The position numbers and the translations under genes are program-made. Below are positions 36,251 to 45,339 of a stretch of 64,000 nucleotides of DNA, in pieces. The notes beneath the pieces were generated by a model that saw only the letters and a program-made list of their open reading frames with translations, searched no databases and was not told where the DNA came from. The DNA lies in assembly GCA_021234155.1 (NCBI GenBank), contig JAJEKV010000167.1, positions 560,145 through 624,144 of the forward strand. The letters run 5' to 3'. This stretch comes from Isoetes taiwanensis (lineage: Eukaryota > Streptophyta > Lycopodiopsida > Isoetales > Isoetaceae). How positions within the stretch are numbered: position 1 is the first letter of the stretch; every line of letters begins with the position of its first letter.

Positions 36251-36756
36251 AAGTTTTAGCTTTCTTATTTTTTAGTGTATTTCCTCTTTGGGCTCGATTG
36301 CACCTGGCAAGGAGGTCTGGCGCATGCCATGCCACGATTGCTAACCTCAAACTGTCGATTTATCTTCTCGCAGTCTTCTCCTTCAGCGTCTTTAATCCAG
36401 GCCCAGGTACACGTTATCCTTTATCCTCTGTTCTTTTTCTCATCGTTCTACAACAATCACGGATTTGGGATTGTTTATTTGCTAACAAACCCTTTGCAAA
36501 CGTTATATTTAGTCAACGGGTCGGAACTTTTGATGTGGGCTGGCAGATTCTTTAAACCATGTGCATACTAAACATTTTTAAACAGAACATTTTCAAGAGG
36601 GGGCGTACCAAGTCGGAGCTAGGTTTCTTCCCTAAAGTATTTCGGTGGAGGTAAGAATTCTTTGTCTTTGAAGGAATAGTCTATTGTCTTTATAAAAATC
36701 GTCTTTGCAGTTAACTAGAAGCTATGGTAGCAAAGAACGATTCGCTTCTTTTATTT

Positions 36757-36794
36757 GTGTTTATGGTGCAAATTAACAGCATAGTTTTGGATAT
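36757..36794 (+). repeat. Left fragment of the 50-bp repeat interrupted by LINE B
   Basis: TTTATGGTGCAAATTA.CA.CA..GTTTTGGATAT here matches the unit repeated at 40581-40740, on the far side of LINE B. GGATAT at 36789-36794 and 40581-40586 may be the target-site duplication. Confidence 0.55.
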
Positions 36795-37517
36795 TATTAT
36801 TATTATTATTTTGTCTGATGCTCTCTTGGGCCTCGAAAGACCATGGAGCACATGAACAAGCTATTTACAACTTTAACAAAAAAGAGCGGTGAGTATCAAC
36901 AATTTTAATATAGGGTCCTAAAGCCATTGGTGGCATCTCAGAACAAAGATAGAAAATCAAGAGCTTGAATTCCAAAGCTATCTCCTCGATGTGGGATTCC
37001 GGCAAAGCATGTGAAAACATGGTCTTCGTCTTCAACTGCCTCGCCTCACATATTTTACATAAACGTTCTTCTACTCAGATCTTAGCCCATCTCCCAGTCT
37101 CAATTTCCAGCTTTATGAGACCCCCTCGTTTCGTATCTAGCCGCCAGGGCATCTCCGAGACTTAGGTATATTCGCTATCAAATAGAGTTGGCTTTCACCG
37201 TTATCATGGGATTGACATTTTTCCTCGGGTAATCAGATCATTCTCTTTCCCGGGTTTGCCCACATGTGTTGCATTGCTTTGCTTCTCTAGCATGGCTCGG
37301 ATTTCATCTTTCTCAAGTGGCGGTGGCGGTTACCCCCATCTAGCGTTCCAAGCTAATAACTTGTTCTTCCACTCGAAGTTCTCCAAAGCATGGTGAGATA
37401 ATCGGTTGTATCTTGAGCATTCACCCCGTTAAAGAAGTTTATTGCCCGGTATAAACCTTCTAACTCGAAGTGGTAGCAGCCTACTTCAAAAGCATAATCG
37501 GATAAGGGATTTGAGAT

Positions 37518-40016
37518 CTAATGCCGAAGTTCTTCCTTTATGAAGGATTTTTGAATCGCTTCAATCTGCTTCCACAGTTTGGCCGAGATCTCTGGACCCC
37601 AGATTGGAGCACCGTACAGCACCACCGTCTGTACTAGTGTTTTGAAGAGAAGCTTCTTCAAATTCCAGTCCGTGAGTGATGCCTTATTGCATTTAGCTAG
37701 CATGCTATATAGTGCCGCTTTCCCGCCTGAAACTCTTCTATTAATGCAGATTTTCCAACTGTAGTTAGCTGCCATGTCAATCCCCAAGTATTTATATGAC
37801 TCAACTATTTCCATGGCGCTCTCCCCTCAGTAGGGTGAAATCTGACCTTTCTCTTGAGCCAAAGACCATAATTTTAGACTTTGACAGTTAATGGTCATCT
37901 TCTTTGTCGCACGTAAGTCTCGCTAAGTGATTGAGATGCTCTTGCAATACCTTTTTTCTTGTCGGGTAATTAGAACTACATCATCGGCATAGAGGAGGAG
38001 CTGAAGGATGTAGCTGCCCAATTTTGTCCCTACTAGTGATCTTTAGCGAGCCAATCATCTAGTTCATCAATATAAATGCCGAATAGAGTGGGGATAGAGG
38101 GCATCCCCGCCTTACTCCTATCGGTGCTCTTTCGAACTGAATTGCTCTCTCTCGAGATTGTTATTAGCACTTCAAATATAGTTGGGATAAATCCTCTCTA
38201 ATTTCTTTGGGGACCCGAAAGAAGCAATCTATCACCAAGGTCTTTGACGGGAACTCAGATCAAACGCCTTTAGAAAAGTCAATGAATGCTAGATACAGGG
38301 AAGAGTTTGGTGTTTTAGCTTTCTCAATCACGTACCGGAGTGTGAGGACATGATCAAGGGGTGTTATGATCACATCGGACCCCGCCCGGTATTGTGAGCG
38401 AGCCTCGCTTGTTCGCCCAGTCACCGAGCTTGTTCTCAAGAAGACCGCCTGCATTTTGAGAAAATGTCGCCAATAAGAATTGTTCTATAATTTGCTGCCA
38501 CTTTGTGATTTCCTCCTTTATGGATTGGGTGTACTGGTTTAGTTTCCAACCGTGAGGCCCCCCGGTGAGGCATAAGTTCAGCAATTTCGTTAAGATTTCG
38601 CGGAGTCTTCTCTCCCCCCACTTTAAGAGCTCCATGCATAAACCGGTCGGCATCCGGGGCCTTATTATTTGCTAACTTGATAAGCATAGCTCTACCTGCG
38701 CAATGTTAAAAGTGTTTCGATGTAGCCATAATAGGCATGCTGGTAAGCCTTCCTTTTCATAAATATCCTTGACTAATTTTAGCAGATCATTATCAAGGCT
38801 ATTATGTGCATGGCTATCTTTAAGCATGTTCCGTAACCGCTTAGGTTTCTTTAGAAGCTGATCGTGATAATGTCCTCATTGTCTTGCAAAAAAAGTAGGT
38901 CGCTTTTTGTGCCTTATGAGGCGTTTTATACCATGCGGGCTTGTACACGCTTATGATGCGCTTTGCTTCGGGCATCTTGGCATTCAGCATCCCACCAAGA
39001 GTTGCAAGGAATGCCTCTCCTCTGCCTTTTCGTGAGACCAAAAGTTCCAGTTGCAGCATTTAACATGTGTTCTTGGAGCAGCTTTGCATCTTTTTCTATT
39101 TCTCCTGACCATATTGCATCCGTAGCGGTCCTCCGTGATGCTCTCTCAGACTTGACATGATGCTCATAGTCTACCCTGATCCTAGGGCGAAATTTCTGGG
39201 CCTGTTTCAATGTTTTAGCATGTGCTTCGAATATCATGTGCAAGGGTGCATGGTCAGATTCTGGCATAAGATCTCCTATAGAGAAATCCCTGATTTGGTC
39301 TTTGTTTCTGGCTAACAGATAGTCAATAGTACTTGCACCTGCGTGGTTCTGGTAGGTGAATTTGCCCGATAGATTGAAGGGCTGAACTCCATTTAGTATT
39401 TTGAGTTGGCAGGTGATGCATAACTCCAAGAGTTTTTGTCCCCTATCATTTGAAATTTGATCTGCTGAAATTCTGTTGTACAATGGGTCTTCGAGCTCAT
39501 CCAAATGCAGATTTGTGAGATTTTCAAAAACATTTGCTTGTTGGTTGCTTGTGCGACCGTTAAAGTCTCCTATAACAAAGATTTTACCTTGAGATGAATA
39601 ATCCAGGATATCCATGCATAGGCTCTCAAACGGAGTTTCCTTGTCATGATCTGGTTGTTTGTATATCTGGGAGGATTCAGGAGCAAAGTAGCATATGGCA
39701 AAGAATGCTTGCTGTCCATTCTCGTAGTTTAACCCATATGTATTGTTTCTTGGGATCCTTCTTCCAGACCTCCATATCAAATGTAGAGTTAGATCTTTTG
39801 TATAGAGCAATACCTCCATGGCCCACGACTGCTTTGGTTTCTTATCATTTTCAACATGTCCCAGAAAAAGCCAAAACCCGAATGTCGGGGAAGAGAGCGT
39901 GTTTTGTGATGCCAGGTTTCTGTAAAACATATTAGATCTTGATGTTCCCAAACAGCAAAAGTAGCATTCAGCTTGGCTTGAGATAGTCCATGTGTGTTCC
40001 ACAAACTGACTCTCAA
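37518..40016 (-). pseudogene. LINE B ORF2: APE endonuclease and reverse transcriptase (broken)
   Basis: The start reads MRVSLWNTHGL..., with QDLICFTETW (endonuclease motif) in one frame. After shifts the frame 40002-38926 gives FFAICYFAPESS, IFVIGDFNGRTS, STIDYLLARNKDQ and ESDHAPLHM, all canonical APE-type endonuclease motifs. The RT part has NNKAPDADRFMHGALK, PVHPIHKGGNHKVAANYR and YLAFIDFSKG. The catalytic YADD is at 37980-37991, read as LLLYADDVVL. The thumb YKYLGIDM and LYGAPIWGPEIS close the protein. At least four frameshifts are needed, so the protein is not made, although all catalytic motifs remain readable. Confidence 0.85.
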
Positions 40017-40028
40017 GGCCCCTATTTC

Positions 40029-40580
40029 CTATTTGTGCTTCTTACTTGTGATTATGGCTTTGCCTCCCTTATCGAGATACGCCACTAATCCTTCTTCCCT
40101 TGCAGTTTTCACTTTTGCCCATTCCGCTTTCCTTATCTCCTGTTGTCCTGGGGTAAGATCTATGTCTAACCAAACCTTTTCGCCCTTGAGAGCAGCTCTG
40201 TTATGCATGACTCTATCTCTGGCTTCCTTGCTCTGAAATCTGACCAAAATTGGCCGGGTATATGGTCCTGGTTTCCCTAGCCTGCGTGCTGTTGTGTATA
40301 GAGGATCATGTAACCTCATCGTGGTAGCGAAGAAATTTCTGACTGTGTCATTGATGTCTTCTCCATCAATCTCATGGAGGCCAGAGATTTTCAAGTTTCT
40401 TGCCCGTGCTTCTTGGTCTAGTTGCTCCGAAGAGATCTCTGCGTGATGAATTTTCATATGTTCTTTGACCTCAGCATGATGAATTTTCATCTGTTCCTTA
40501 GTGGACTCCGCTACTAGGGAAGCAAGCTTGATTTCTAAAGCTGTGATCTGCGCTCTGAAATCGTTTGTCTGTTTTTCAGA
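40029..40580 (-). CDS. LINE B ORF1, 5'-truncated, with RNA-binding domain
   Basis: The frame is open from the truncated 5' edge to a stop at 40029. It has an N-terminal coiled-coil stretch (ITALEIKLASLVAESTKEQM and MKIHHAEVKEH), an RRM-like segment (RARNLKISGLHEIDGEDIND and RPILVRFQSKEARDRV) and a basic C-terminal domain ending TSKKHK. This is the layout of L1-type ORF1 nucleic-acid chaperones (transposase_22-like). The motif MKIHHAE occurs twice in tandem. The stop is 13 bp before the ORF2 start. The frame is intact but has no start codon at a natural position, so expression is unlikely. Confidence 0.75.
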   Translation of the reverse strand, partial: SEKQTNDFRAQITALEIKLASLVAESTKEQMKIHHAEVKEHMKIHHAEISSEQLDQEARARNLKISGLHEIDGEDINDTVRNFFATTMRLHDPLYTTARRLGKPGPYTRPILVRFQSKEARDRVMHNRAALKGEKVWLDIDLTPGQQEIRKAEWAKVKTAREEGLVAYLDKGGKAIITSKKHK

Positions 40581-40740
40581 GGATATGTGGAGTTGGATTT
40601 ATGGTGCAAATTAGCAACACTGTTTTGGATATGTGGAGTTAGATTTGTGGTGCAGATTAGCAACATCATTTTGAATACATGGAGTTGGATTTATGGTGCA
40701 AGTTATCAACATTGTTTTGGATATGTAAAGTTGGATATGG
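40581..40740 (+). repeat. 50-bp tandem repeat, about three copies
   Basis: The unit is GGATATGTGGAGTTGGATTT followed by ATGGTGCAAATTAGCAACA and .TGTTTT. It repeats with small changes to about 40740. A further copy lies on the other side of LINE B. Confidence 0.8.
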
Positions 40741-41382
40741 TGGAAAACTAGACCACTATTATGACATTGAACACTGTTATGGCACATTCTAGCTAAAGGC
40801 GTGCTGAATGCTATTAATATGTGCCATGGAGATCATCTTCATCAAGGACAGGAGATGACAACAGTATTTCTTCCCAAATGATTATCTAGCTTGGGTAAGA
40901 AAGCAAGTTTTTCTCCTCAGGCAGTCGTGCAACTCTTGACTACCTCAACCTGCAGGTAGAAAGATGTCTCAATCTGTGCGCATTTTGGCAAATAAAATAT
41001 GCGTTCAAGGCATTCAAATTATCAGACTAAGGTAATGTGGATAAGATTTATTTAAAAAGTGATTTTCGTCAAGACTCCTTAGGTTTGCATGGAGGTTTGG
41101 CTGTACAGCGACAATCATGTGTTTTCATCAGGTAAATGCATGCATTCCCATATGTATCATTCTTTTATTGTTAGATTCTGATGTTGCCATGGATTTTGCA
41201 CAAGAATAGGCACAGATGTTTTATAATCTCCTTTGACTGTTTTTCAGAAGCATTTGTTCCAATGCCTATGTTCCAATGTCACGTAGATTATCTTGGAAAT
41301 TCAACCTTATGTGCTCAATGGATTTCTTTGCTAAATTTGTTGGCAGATGTGCAGCTTCTGATTGCTTGAAAAAATCGTAACA

Positions 41383-41460
41383 TGTAGGTGATTTAGTAGG
41401 AACGTTGGAAGTCTTGCTCATGGGCGACAGTGGCAGTGGCATCACCACACTAATTTCGTG
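41383..41460 (+). pseudogene. Possible P-loop GTPase exon fragment
   Basis: After a GTAG acceptor-like site the frame reads GDLVGTLEVLLMGDSGSGIT then TLIS, followed by GTGAGT, a good donor. It resembles the first P-loop exon of Rab-type GTPases (LLIGDSGVGKSS), but the Lys-Ser of the P-loop reads Ile-Thr and no second GTPase motif was found. It may be a dead exon or a coincidence. Confidence 0.3.
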
Positions 41461-41632
41461 AGTTTCATTTCCTAGCACTCTCTTTCTCCTTTTCCTCCGT
41501 CTTGGTGATCTGTAGAGTAGGCCATGGTGCTGTGCATGGCTTATAGTTTCGTGCCATTACAAGTTTCTTTGTTGCTTAGATAGAGCTCCTCAACTGGACT
41601 CTGCAACCAAGTAGCATAAATCTATATTGTAA

Positions 41633-41668
41633 CTAGAAAAGGGCCCGGCCTGACGGCCGGGCCCTTTT
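41633..41668 (-). repeat. Helitron-type terminal hairpin plus CTAG, copy 1
   Basis: CTAG at 41633-41636 is followed by AAAAGGGCCCGGCC (41637-41650), a TGAC loop and GGCCGGGCCCTTTT (41655-41668). The arms are 14 bp and perfect. On the minus strand this is a GC hairpin ending in CTAG with T as the next base. Confidence 0.8.
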
Positions 41669-41739
41669 CTTTTGCTCCTTTCCTCGGCTCGGCCGGCCTC
41701 CGGCCGGCCTCGCCTCGGTTTGGGCCCACCCACGTGCCC

Positions 41740-42030
41740 TATCTCCCTCTCTCCTCTCTCTCTTCTCTCTCCTATCTCTCCCCTCTCTCCTCTCTCTTCC
41801 CTCATCTCCCTCTCTCTCTCTCTTCTCTCTCCTCCCTCCTCTCTTCTTTTTCTCTCTCTCTCCTCTCTCTTCTTTCCCTCTCTCTCTCTCTCCTCTCTCT
41901 TCTTTCCTCTCTCTCTCTCCTCTCTCTTCCCTCTCTCTTCTCTCTCTTCTTCCTCCTCTCTCTTCTCTCTCCTCTCTCTCTCTCTCTCTCTTCCCTCTCT
42001 CTCTCTCTCCCCTCTCTCTTCTCTCTCTCT

Positions 42031-42072
<42 letters not shown>

Positions 42073-42448
42073 TCTTCTCTCTCTCCCTCTCTCTCTCCTC
42101 TCTCTCTCTCCTCTCTTCTCTCTCTCTCCTCTTTTCTGTCTCTCTTCCCTCTCTCTCCTCTCTCTCTCCCCCCTGTTTTCCTTCTCTCTCTATTTCTCCC
42201 CTCTCTCTCTATGTCTCCCCTCTCTCTCTATCTTTCTCTCTTCTCTCTCTTTTCCCTCTCTCTCATCTCTCTTCTCTCTCCTCTCTCTTCTTTCCCGTCT
42301 CTCTCTCCCCTCTCTCTTCCCTCTCTCTTCTCTCTCTTCTCTCTCCTCTTTGCTCTCCTCTCTCTCTCTCTCTCCCCTCTCTTCTCTCTCTCTCTCCTCT
42401 CTCCTCTCTCCTCTCTTCTGTCTCCTCTCTCCTCTCTTCTGTCTCTTC
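41740..42448 (+). repeat. (TC)n polypyrimidine array 1
   Basis: About 0.7 kb of almost pure C/T on the plus strand, mostly (TC)n with CC and TT slips. Long frames across it (Ser/Leu/Pro on plus, Arg/Glu on minus) result from the dinucleotide and are not genes. Confidence 0.95.
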
Positions 42449-42640
42449 TGTCAGGCCGGGCCCTTTTCTTTTGCACCCTTCCTCGGCTCGGCCGGCCGAA
42501 GGCCGGGCCGGCCTCGCCTCGATTTGGACCCACCCATGCCCTTCTTTTTTGGAGTATTCCTCGGCTCGGCCGGCCTCCGGCCGGCCTCGCCTCGATTTGG
42601 ACCCCATTAACACTTTTGACTGAGTCCCTTTCCTTTTGTA
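42449..42640 (+). repeat. Internal partial copy of the GC-rich Helitron 3' block
   Basis: Starts TGTCAGGCCGGGCCCTTTTC (only the right palindrome arm), then CCTCGGCTCGGCCGGCC twice, each followed by GCCTCGATTTGGACCC. It is the same block that follows the hairpin at 41669-41740, 47872-47940 and 58070-58230. Confidence 0.8.
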
Positions 42641-43023
42641 GCATCTCTCTCTCTTCCCTCTTTCTCCCCTCTGTATTCGCTCTCTCCTCTCTTCTCTCTC
42701 CTCCCTCTCTCCCCTCTCTCTTCTGCATAATGAGCCAACCTGGCAGCACGCTCTGCATCCGTTTCCCTCTGCTGGGCACTGCTCATGGCCACTTCTTCTG
42801 CATGATGAGCCAACCTGGTAGCGCGCTCCTCCTCTACTTCTCTATTCTTCATTTGCGCTCTTCTGTTTCTCTGATATTCGGCAGCTCTATCCAGCCTTGC
42901 TTGTCGCTCCTCTGACGTCTCTGTTGCAAGTAGTCGTTGTCTTCTATTTTGTTGCCTTTCCCTGTCTCGGGCGCGTCTAGCTTCTTTCTCCTCCAATGTC
43001 TCCTCTTTTTGTCTGCGCGGCAT
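42607..43023 (-). CDS. STPR-like charged repeat protein ORF
   Basis: An intact minus-strand frame. The ATG at 43021-43023 gives 138 aa starting MPRRQKEETLEEKEARRARD; an upstream in-frame ATG (43065) would add 14 residues. The middle has about three 23-24-residue repeats of the form ETxEERxARLxRxAEYxRNRR (ETSEERQARLDRAAEYQRNR and RETDAERAARLAHYAEERGE), which match the STPR type seen in a silkworm DNA-binding protein and some transposon proteins. It is basic and helical, so DNA binding is plausible. The last 25 or so residues run into low-complexity and terminal-block sequence. A decayed homologue lies upstream of the Rep domain of the Helitron at 63.4-63.9 kb, so it is probably the N-terminal domain of that transposase. 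I prefer the ATG at 43023 because homology with that copy starts there. Confidence 0.55.
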   Translation of the reverse strand: MPRRQKEETLEEKEARRARDRERQQNRRQRLLATETSEERQARLDRAAEYQRNRRAQMKNREVEEERATRLAHHAEEVAMSSAQQRETDAERAARLAHYAEERGERGRREKRGESEYRGEKEGRERDATKGKGLSQKC

Positions 43024-43061
43024 TGTTCTATTTCCTTTTTTTTCTATTAACAATGCCTCTC

Positions 43062-43354
43062 TCATCCCTCTCTCTTCTCTCTCTTCTCCCTCCTCTCTAT
43101 TCTCTCTCCTCTCTCTCTCTCCTCTCTCTTCCCTTTCTCCTTTCTCTCTTCTCTCTACTCTCTCCTCTCTCTTCTCTCCCTCTCCTCACTCCTCTCTCTC
43201 TCCTCTTTTCTGTCTGTCTTCTCTCTCTTCTCTCTCTCCTCTCTCTCTCTCCCCCCTTTTTTCCTCACTCTCCTCTCTCTATTTCTCCCCCCTTTCTCTG
43301 TATTTCTCCCCTCTCTCTCTATCTTTTTCTCTCTCTCTCCTCTCTTCCCTCTAT

Positions 43355-43406
<52 letters not shown>

Positions 43407-44160
43407 CTCTTTCCTCTCCTCTCTTTCTCTCTCCTCTTTTCTTTCTCTCTTTCCTCTCTCTCTCTCTCTCTCCCCCCTTTTTTCCTTCTCTCTCCTACTC
43501 TCTCTCTATCTTTCTCTCTCTCTCTCTCTTCCCTCTCTCTCTTCCCTCTCTCTTCTCTCTCTTCTCTCTCTCTCTCTCTCCTATCCCCTCTCTCTCTCTC
43601 TCCTCTCTCTTCTCTCTCTTCTCTCTCCTCTCTTCTCTCCTCTCTCTCTCTCTTCTCTCTCCTCTCTCTCCTCTCTTCTGTCTCTTCTCTCTCTCTCTTC
43701 TCTCTCTCTCTCCCTCCCTCTTTTTCTTCTCTCTCTCCTATCTTTCTCTCTCTCTCTATTTCTCCCCTCTCTACTCTTTTCTGTCTCTCTCATCTCTCTT
43801 CTCTCTCCTCTCTCTTCTTTCCCCTCTCCATCTCTCTTCTCTCTCCTCTCTCTTCTTTCCCCTCTCTCTCCCCCCTCTCTCTTCCCTCTCTCTTCTCTCT
43901 CCTCTCTCTTCTTTCCCCTCTTTCTCTCTCCCCCCTCTCTCTTCTCTCTCCTCTCTCCTCTCTTCTCTCCCCTCTCTCCTCCCTCCCTCTCTCTTCTCTC
44001 TCTCTCTCCTCTCTCCTCTCTCCTCTCTCCTCTCTCCTCTCCCCTTTTTTCCTTCTCTCTCTCCTATCTATTCCTCTCTCTCTCTCCCTCTTCTCCCTCC
44101 TCTCTCTTCTCTCTCTCCTCTCTCTTCTCCCCTCTCCTCTATCTTTCCCTCTTCTCTCTC
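43062..44160 (+). repeat. (TC)n polypyrimidine array 2
   Basis: About 1.1 kb of C/T-only sequence with a few interruptions (TATTTC, TCTGTC). It is noncoding despite a 399-codon open frame. Confidence 0.95.
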
Positions 44161-44169
44161 TGGCTTCAT

Positions 44170-44197
44170 TTCTAGAACATTCTAGAAGGTTCTAGAA
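44170..44197 (+). promoter_or_regulatory. Six-unit heat-shock-element motif, copy 1
   Basis: Six alternating pentamers TTCnn/GAAnn in unbroken 5-bp register (TTCTAGAACATTCTAGAA, then GG, then TTCTAGAA). This is a perfect match to the extended heat-shock-factor site. Whether it acts as one is unknown; it lies in repeat DNA beside a SINE-like unit. Confidence 0.6.
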
Positions 44198-44218
44198 TCA
44201 TCAAAACTCTTAATTAAC

Positions 44219-44495
44219 CAGGATTTCCATTGTCCCAGCCTTAACTAAGCATGGACTTCCTATTCTTTCAAGAAAAACTTTCTTGGTCTAGTGGTAAGGG
44301 GTGGGGTTTGAGGGCAATGTCCGGGGTTCAAGTCATTCTGGTAAACCAAAAAATTTGTCCACCAAACTTGGGAGCTTTTGAGAGGCCAAGGCCCACGGAC
44401 GGCCGAGATCAAGGCACGTGGTGCCTCCTTATCCGTCGATGGGGTGTGAAATACTCACAGACTCACTCACGGACGCTATTCTTTTATTATATTAG
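44219..44495 (+). mobile_element. tRNA-derived SINE-like unit, copy 1
   Basis: Box A TGGTCTAGTGG at 44284-44294 and box B GGTTCAAGTC at 44325-44334, 30 bp apart, fit an internal RNA polymerase III promoter. The unit starts near GTCCCAGCCTTAACTAAGCA and ends near CTCACGGACGCTATTCTTTT. It is followed directly by a TC array. Confidence 0.7.
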
Positions 44496-44768
44496 ATCTC
44501 TCTCCTCCCTCTTCTTTCCCTCTCTCTCCCCTCTCTCTTCCCTCTCTCCTCTCTCTTCTTTCCCTCTTTCTCTCTCCCCCCTCTCTCTTCTCTCTCTCTC
44601 CTCTCTTCTCTCCCCTCTCTCTCCTCCCTCCCCTCTCTTCTCTCTCTCTCTTCCCTTTTTTCCTTCTCTCTCTCCTATCTATTCCTCTCTCTCTCTCCCT
44701 CTTCTCCCTCCTCTCTCTTCTCTCTCTCCTCTCTCTTCTCCCCCTCTATCTTTCCCTCTTCTCTCTCT
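44496..44768 (+). repeat. (TC)n polypyrimidine array 3
   Basis: A short C/T array between two SINE-like units. Its end, CTCTTCTCTCTCTAGCTTCA, resembles the end of array 2 just before a heat-shock-like motif, so the two blocks are copies of one larger unit. Confidence 0.9.
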
Positions 44769-44775
44769 AGCTTCA

Positions 44776-44803
44776 TTCTAGAACATTCTAGAAGGTTCTA
44801 GAA
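44776..44803 (+). promoter_or_regulatory. Six-unit heat-shock-element motif, copy 2
   Basis: Identical 28-bp run to 44170-44197 and in the same place relative to the next SINE-like unit. Six perfect alternating TTCnn/GAAnn pentamers. Confidence 0.6.
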
Positions 44804-44827
44804 TCATCAAGGCTCTTAATTAACCAA

Positions 44828-45114
44828 AGGAATTTCCATTGTCCCAGCCTTAACTAAGCATGGACTTCCTATTCTTTCAAGAAAAGACTGGTTGGTCTAG
44901 TGGTAAGGGTGGGGGGTTTGGGGGGCAATGTCCAGGGTTCAAGTCCGTGGTAAACCAAAAAAATTTTGTCCACCAAACTTGGGAGCTTTTGAGAGGCCAA
45001 GGCCCACGGACGGCCGAGATCAAGCCACGTGGCGCCTCCTTATCCGTCGATGGGGTGTGAAATACTCCTCACTCTTTATCACTCCTCGGGCCTATTTCTT
45101 TATTATATTAGAAT
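44828..45114 (+). mobile_element. tRNA-derived SINE-like unit, copy 2
   Basis: Box A at 44893-44903 and box B GGTTCAAGTCC at 44936-44946. It is nearly identical to copy 1 in the head and in the CACGGACGGCCGAGATCAAG segment. It ends TTTCTTTATTATATTAGAAT just before the CTAG hairpin at 45116. A TTTT run follows box B by about 20 bp and could end pol III transcription early. Confidence 0.75.
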
Positions 45115-45115
45115 A

Positions 45116-45211
45116 CTAGAAAGGGCCCGGCGGGCCCTTTCTTTCTCTCCTTTCCTCGGCTCTTTCTCTCCTCCGGCCTCCCCCTGGCCTCCTCCTCTCT
45201 CCCACCCATGT
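45116..45211 (-). repeat. Helitron-type terminal hairpin plus CTAG, copy 2, with GC block
   Basis: CTAG at 45116-45119, then AAAGGGCCC-GGC-GGGCCCTTT (45120-45140). The palindrome is shorter than copy 1. A degraded GC-rich block ends near 45210 with the CCCACCCATGTGCCCTAT motif shared by other copies. Confidence 0.65.
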
Positions 45212-45298
45212 GCCCTATTTCCATCTCTCCTTTCTTTATTCTCTCTCTTCTTCTCTCTCTTCTATCTCTCTCTCCTCTCTCTTCTCTCTCCTCTCCTC

Positions 45299-45339
<41 letters not shown>

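Larger units (their letters stand above)
36795..40580 (-). mobile_element. LINE B: 5'-truncated non-LTR retrotransposon, about 3.8 kb
   Basis: On the minus strand: ORF1 (40580-40029), endonuclease (40016 to about 38950), RT (about 38690-37520) and a 3' tail of (AAT)n type seen as (ATT)n at 36793-36811. Copies of one 50-bp repeat lie directly outside both ends, with a GGATAT pair as possible target-site duplication. ORF1 is open right up to the 5' boundary, so the element is 5'-truncated. It is better preserved than LINE A but still has frameshifts. Confidence 0.82.
41633..43065 (-). mobile_element. Putative non-autonomous Helitron derivative (3' end at 41633)
   Basis: Read on the minus strand, the STPR-like ORF is followed by a GC-rich block, a (GA)n array, a second GC-rich block and a palindrome, and ends TTTT-CTAG next to a host T. 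A hairpin followed by CTRR and insertion before T are the standard Helitron 3' signs. The 5' end was not located; it should be a TC after a host A at or beyond 43065. There is no Rep or helicase. The same order of parts occurs in the degraded autonomous copy at 58.05-63.9 kb. Confidence 0.5.

Noticed and set aside
41637-41668. An intrinsic (bacterial-type) terminator: GC hairpin plus T run
   Set aside because: The shape fits, but the context is a plant nuclear repeat and the CTAG plus T flank fits a Helitron end better.
41672-42915. Long plus-strand frames (312 and 393 codons) rich in Ser, Leu and Pro
   Set aside because: They follow the (TC)n array: both plus-strand frames stay open because a C/T-only strand cannot form TAA, TAG or TGA. 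Composition alone explains them.
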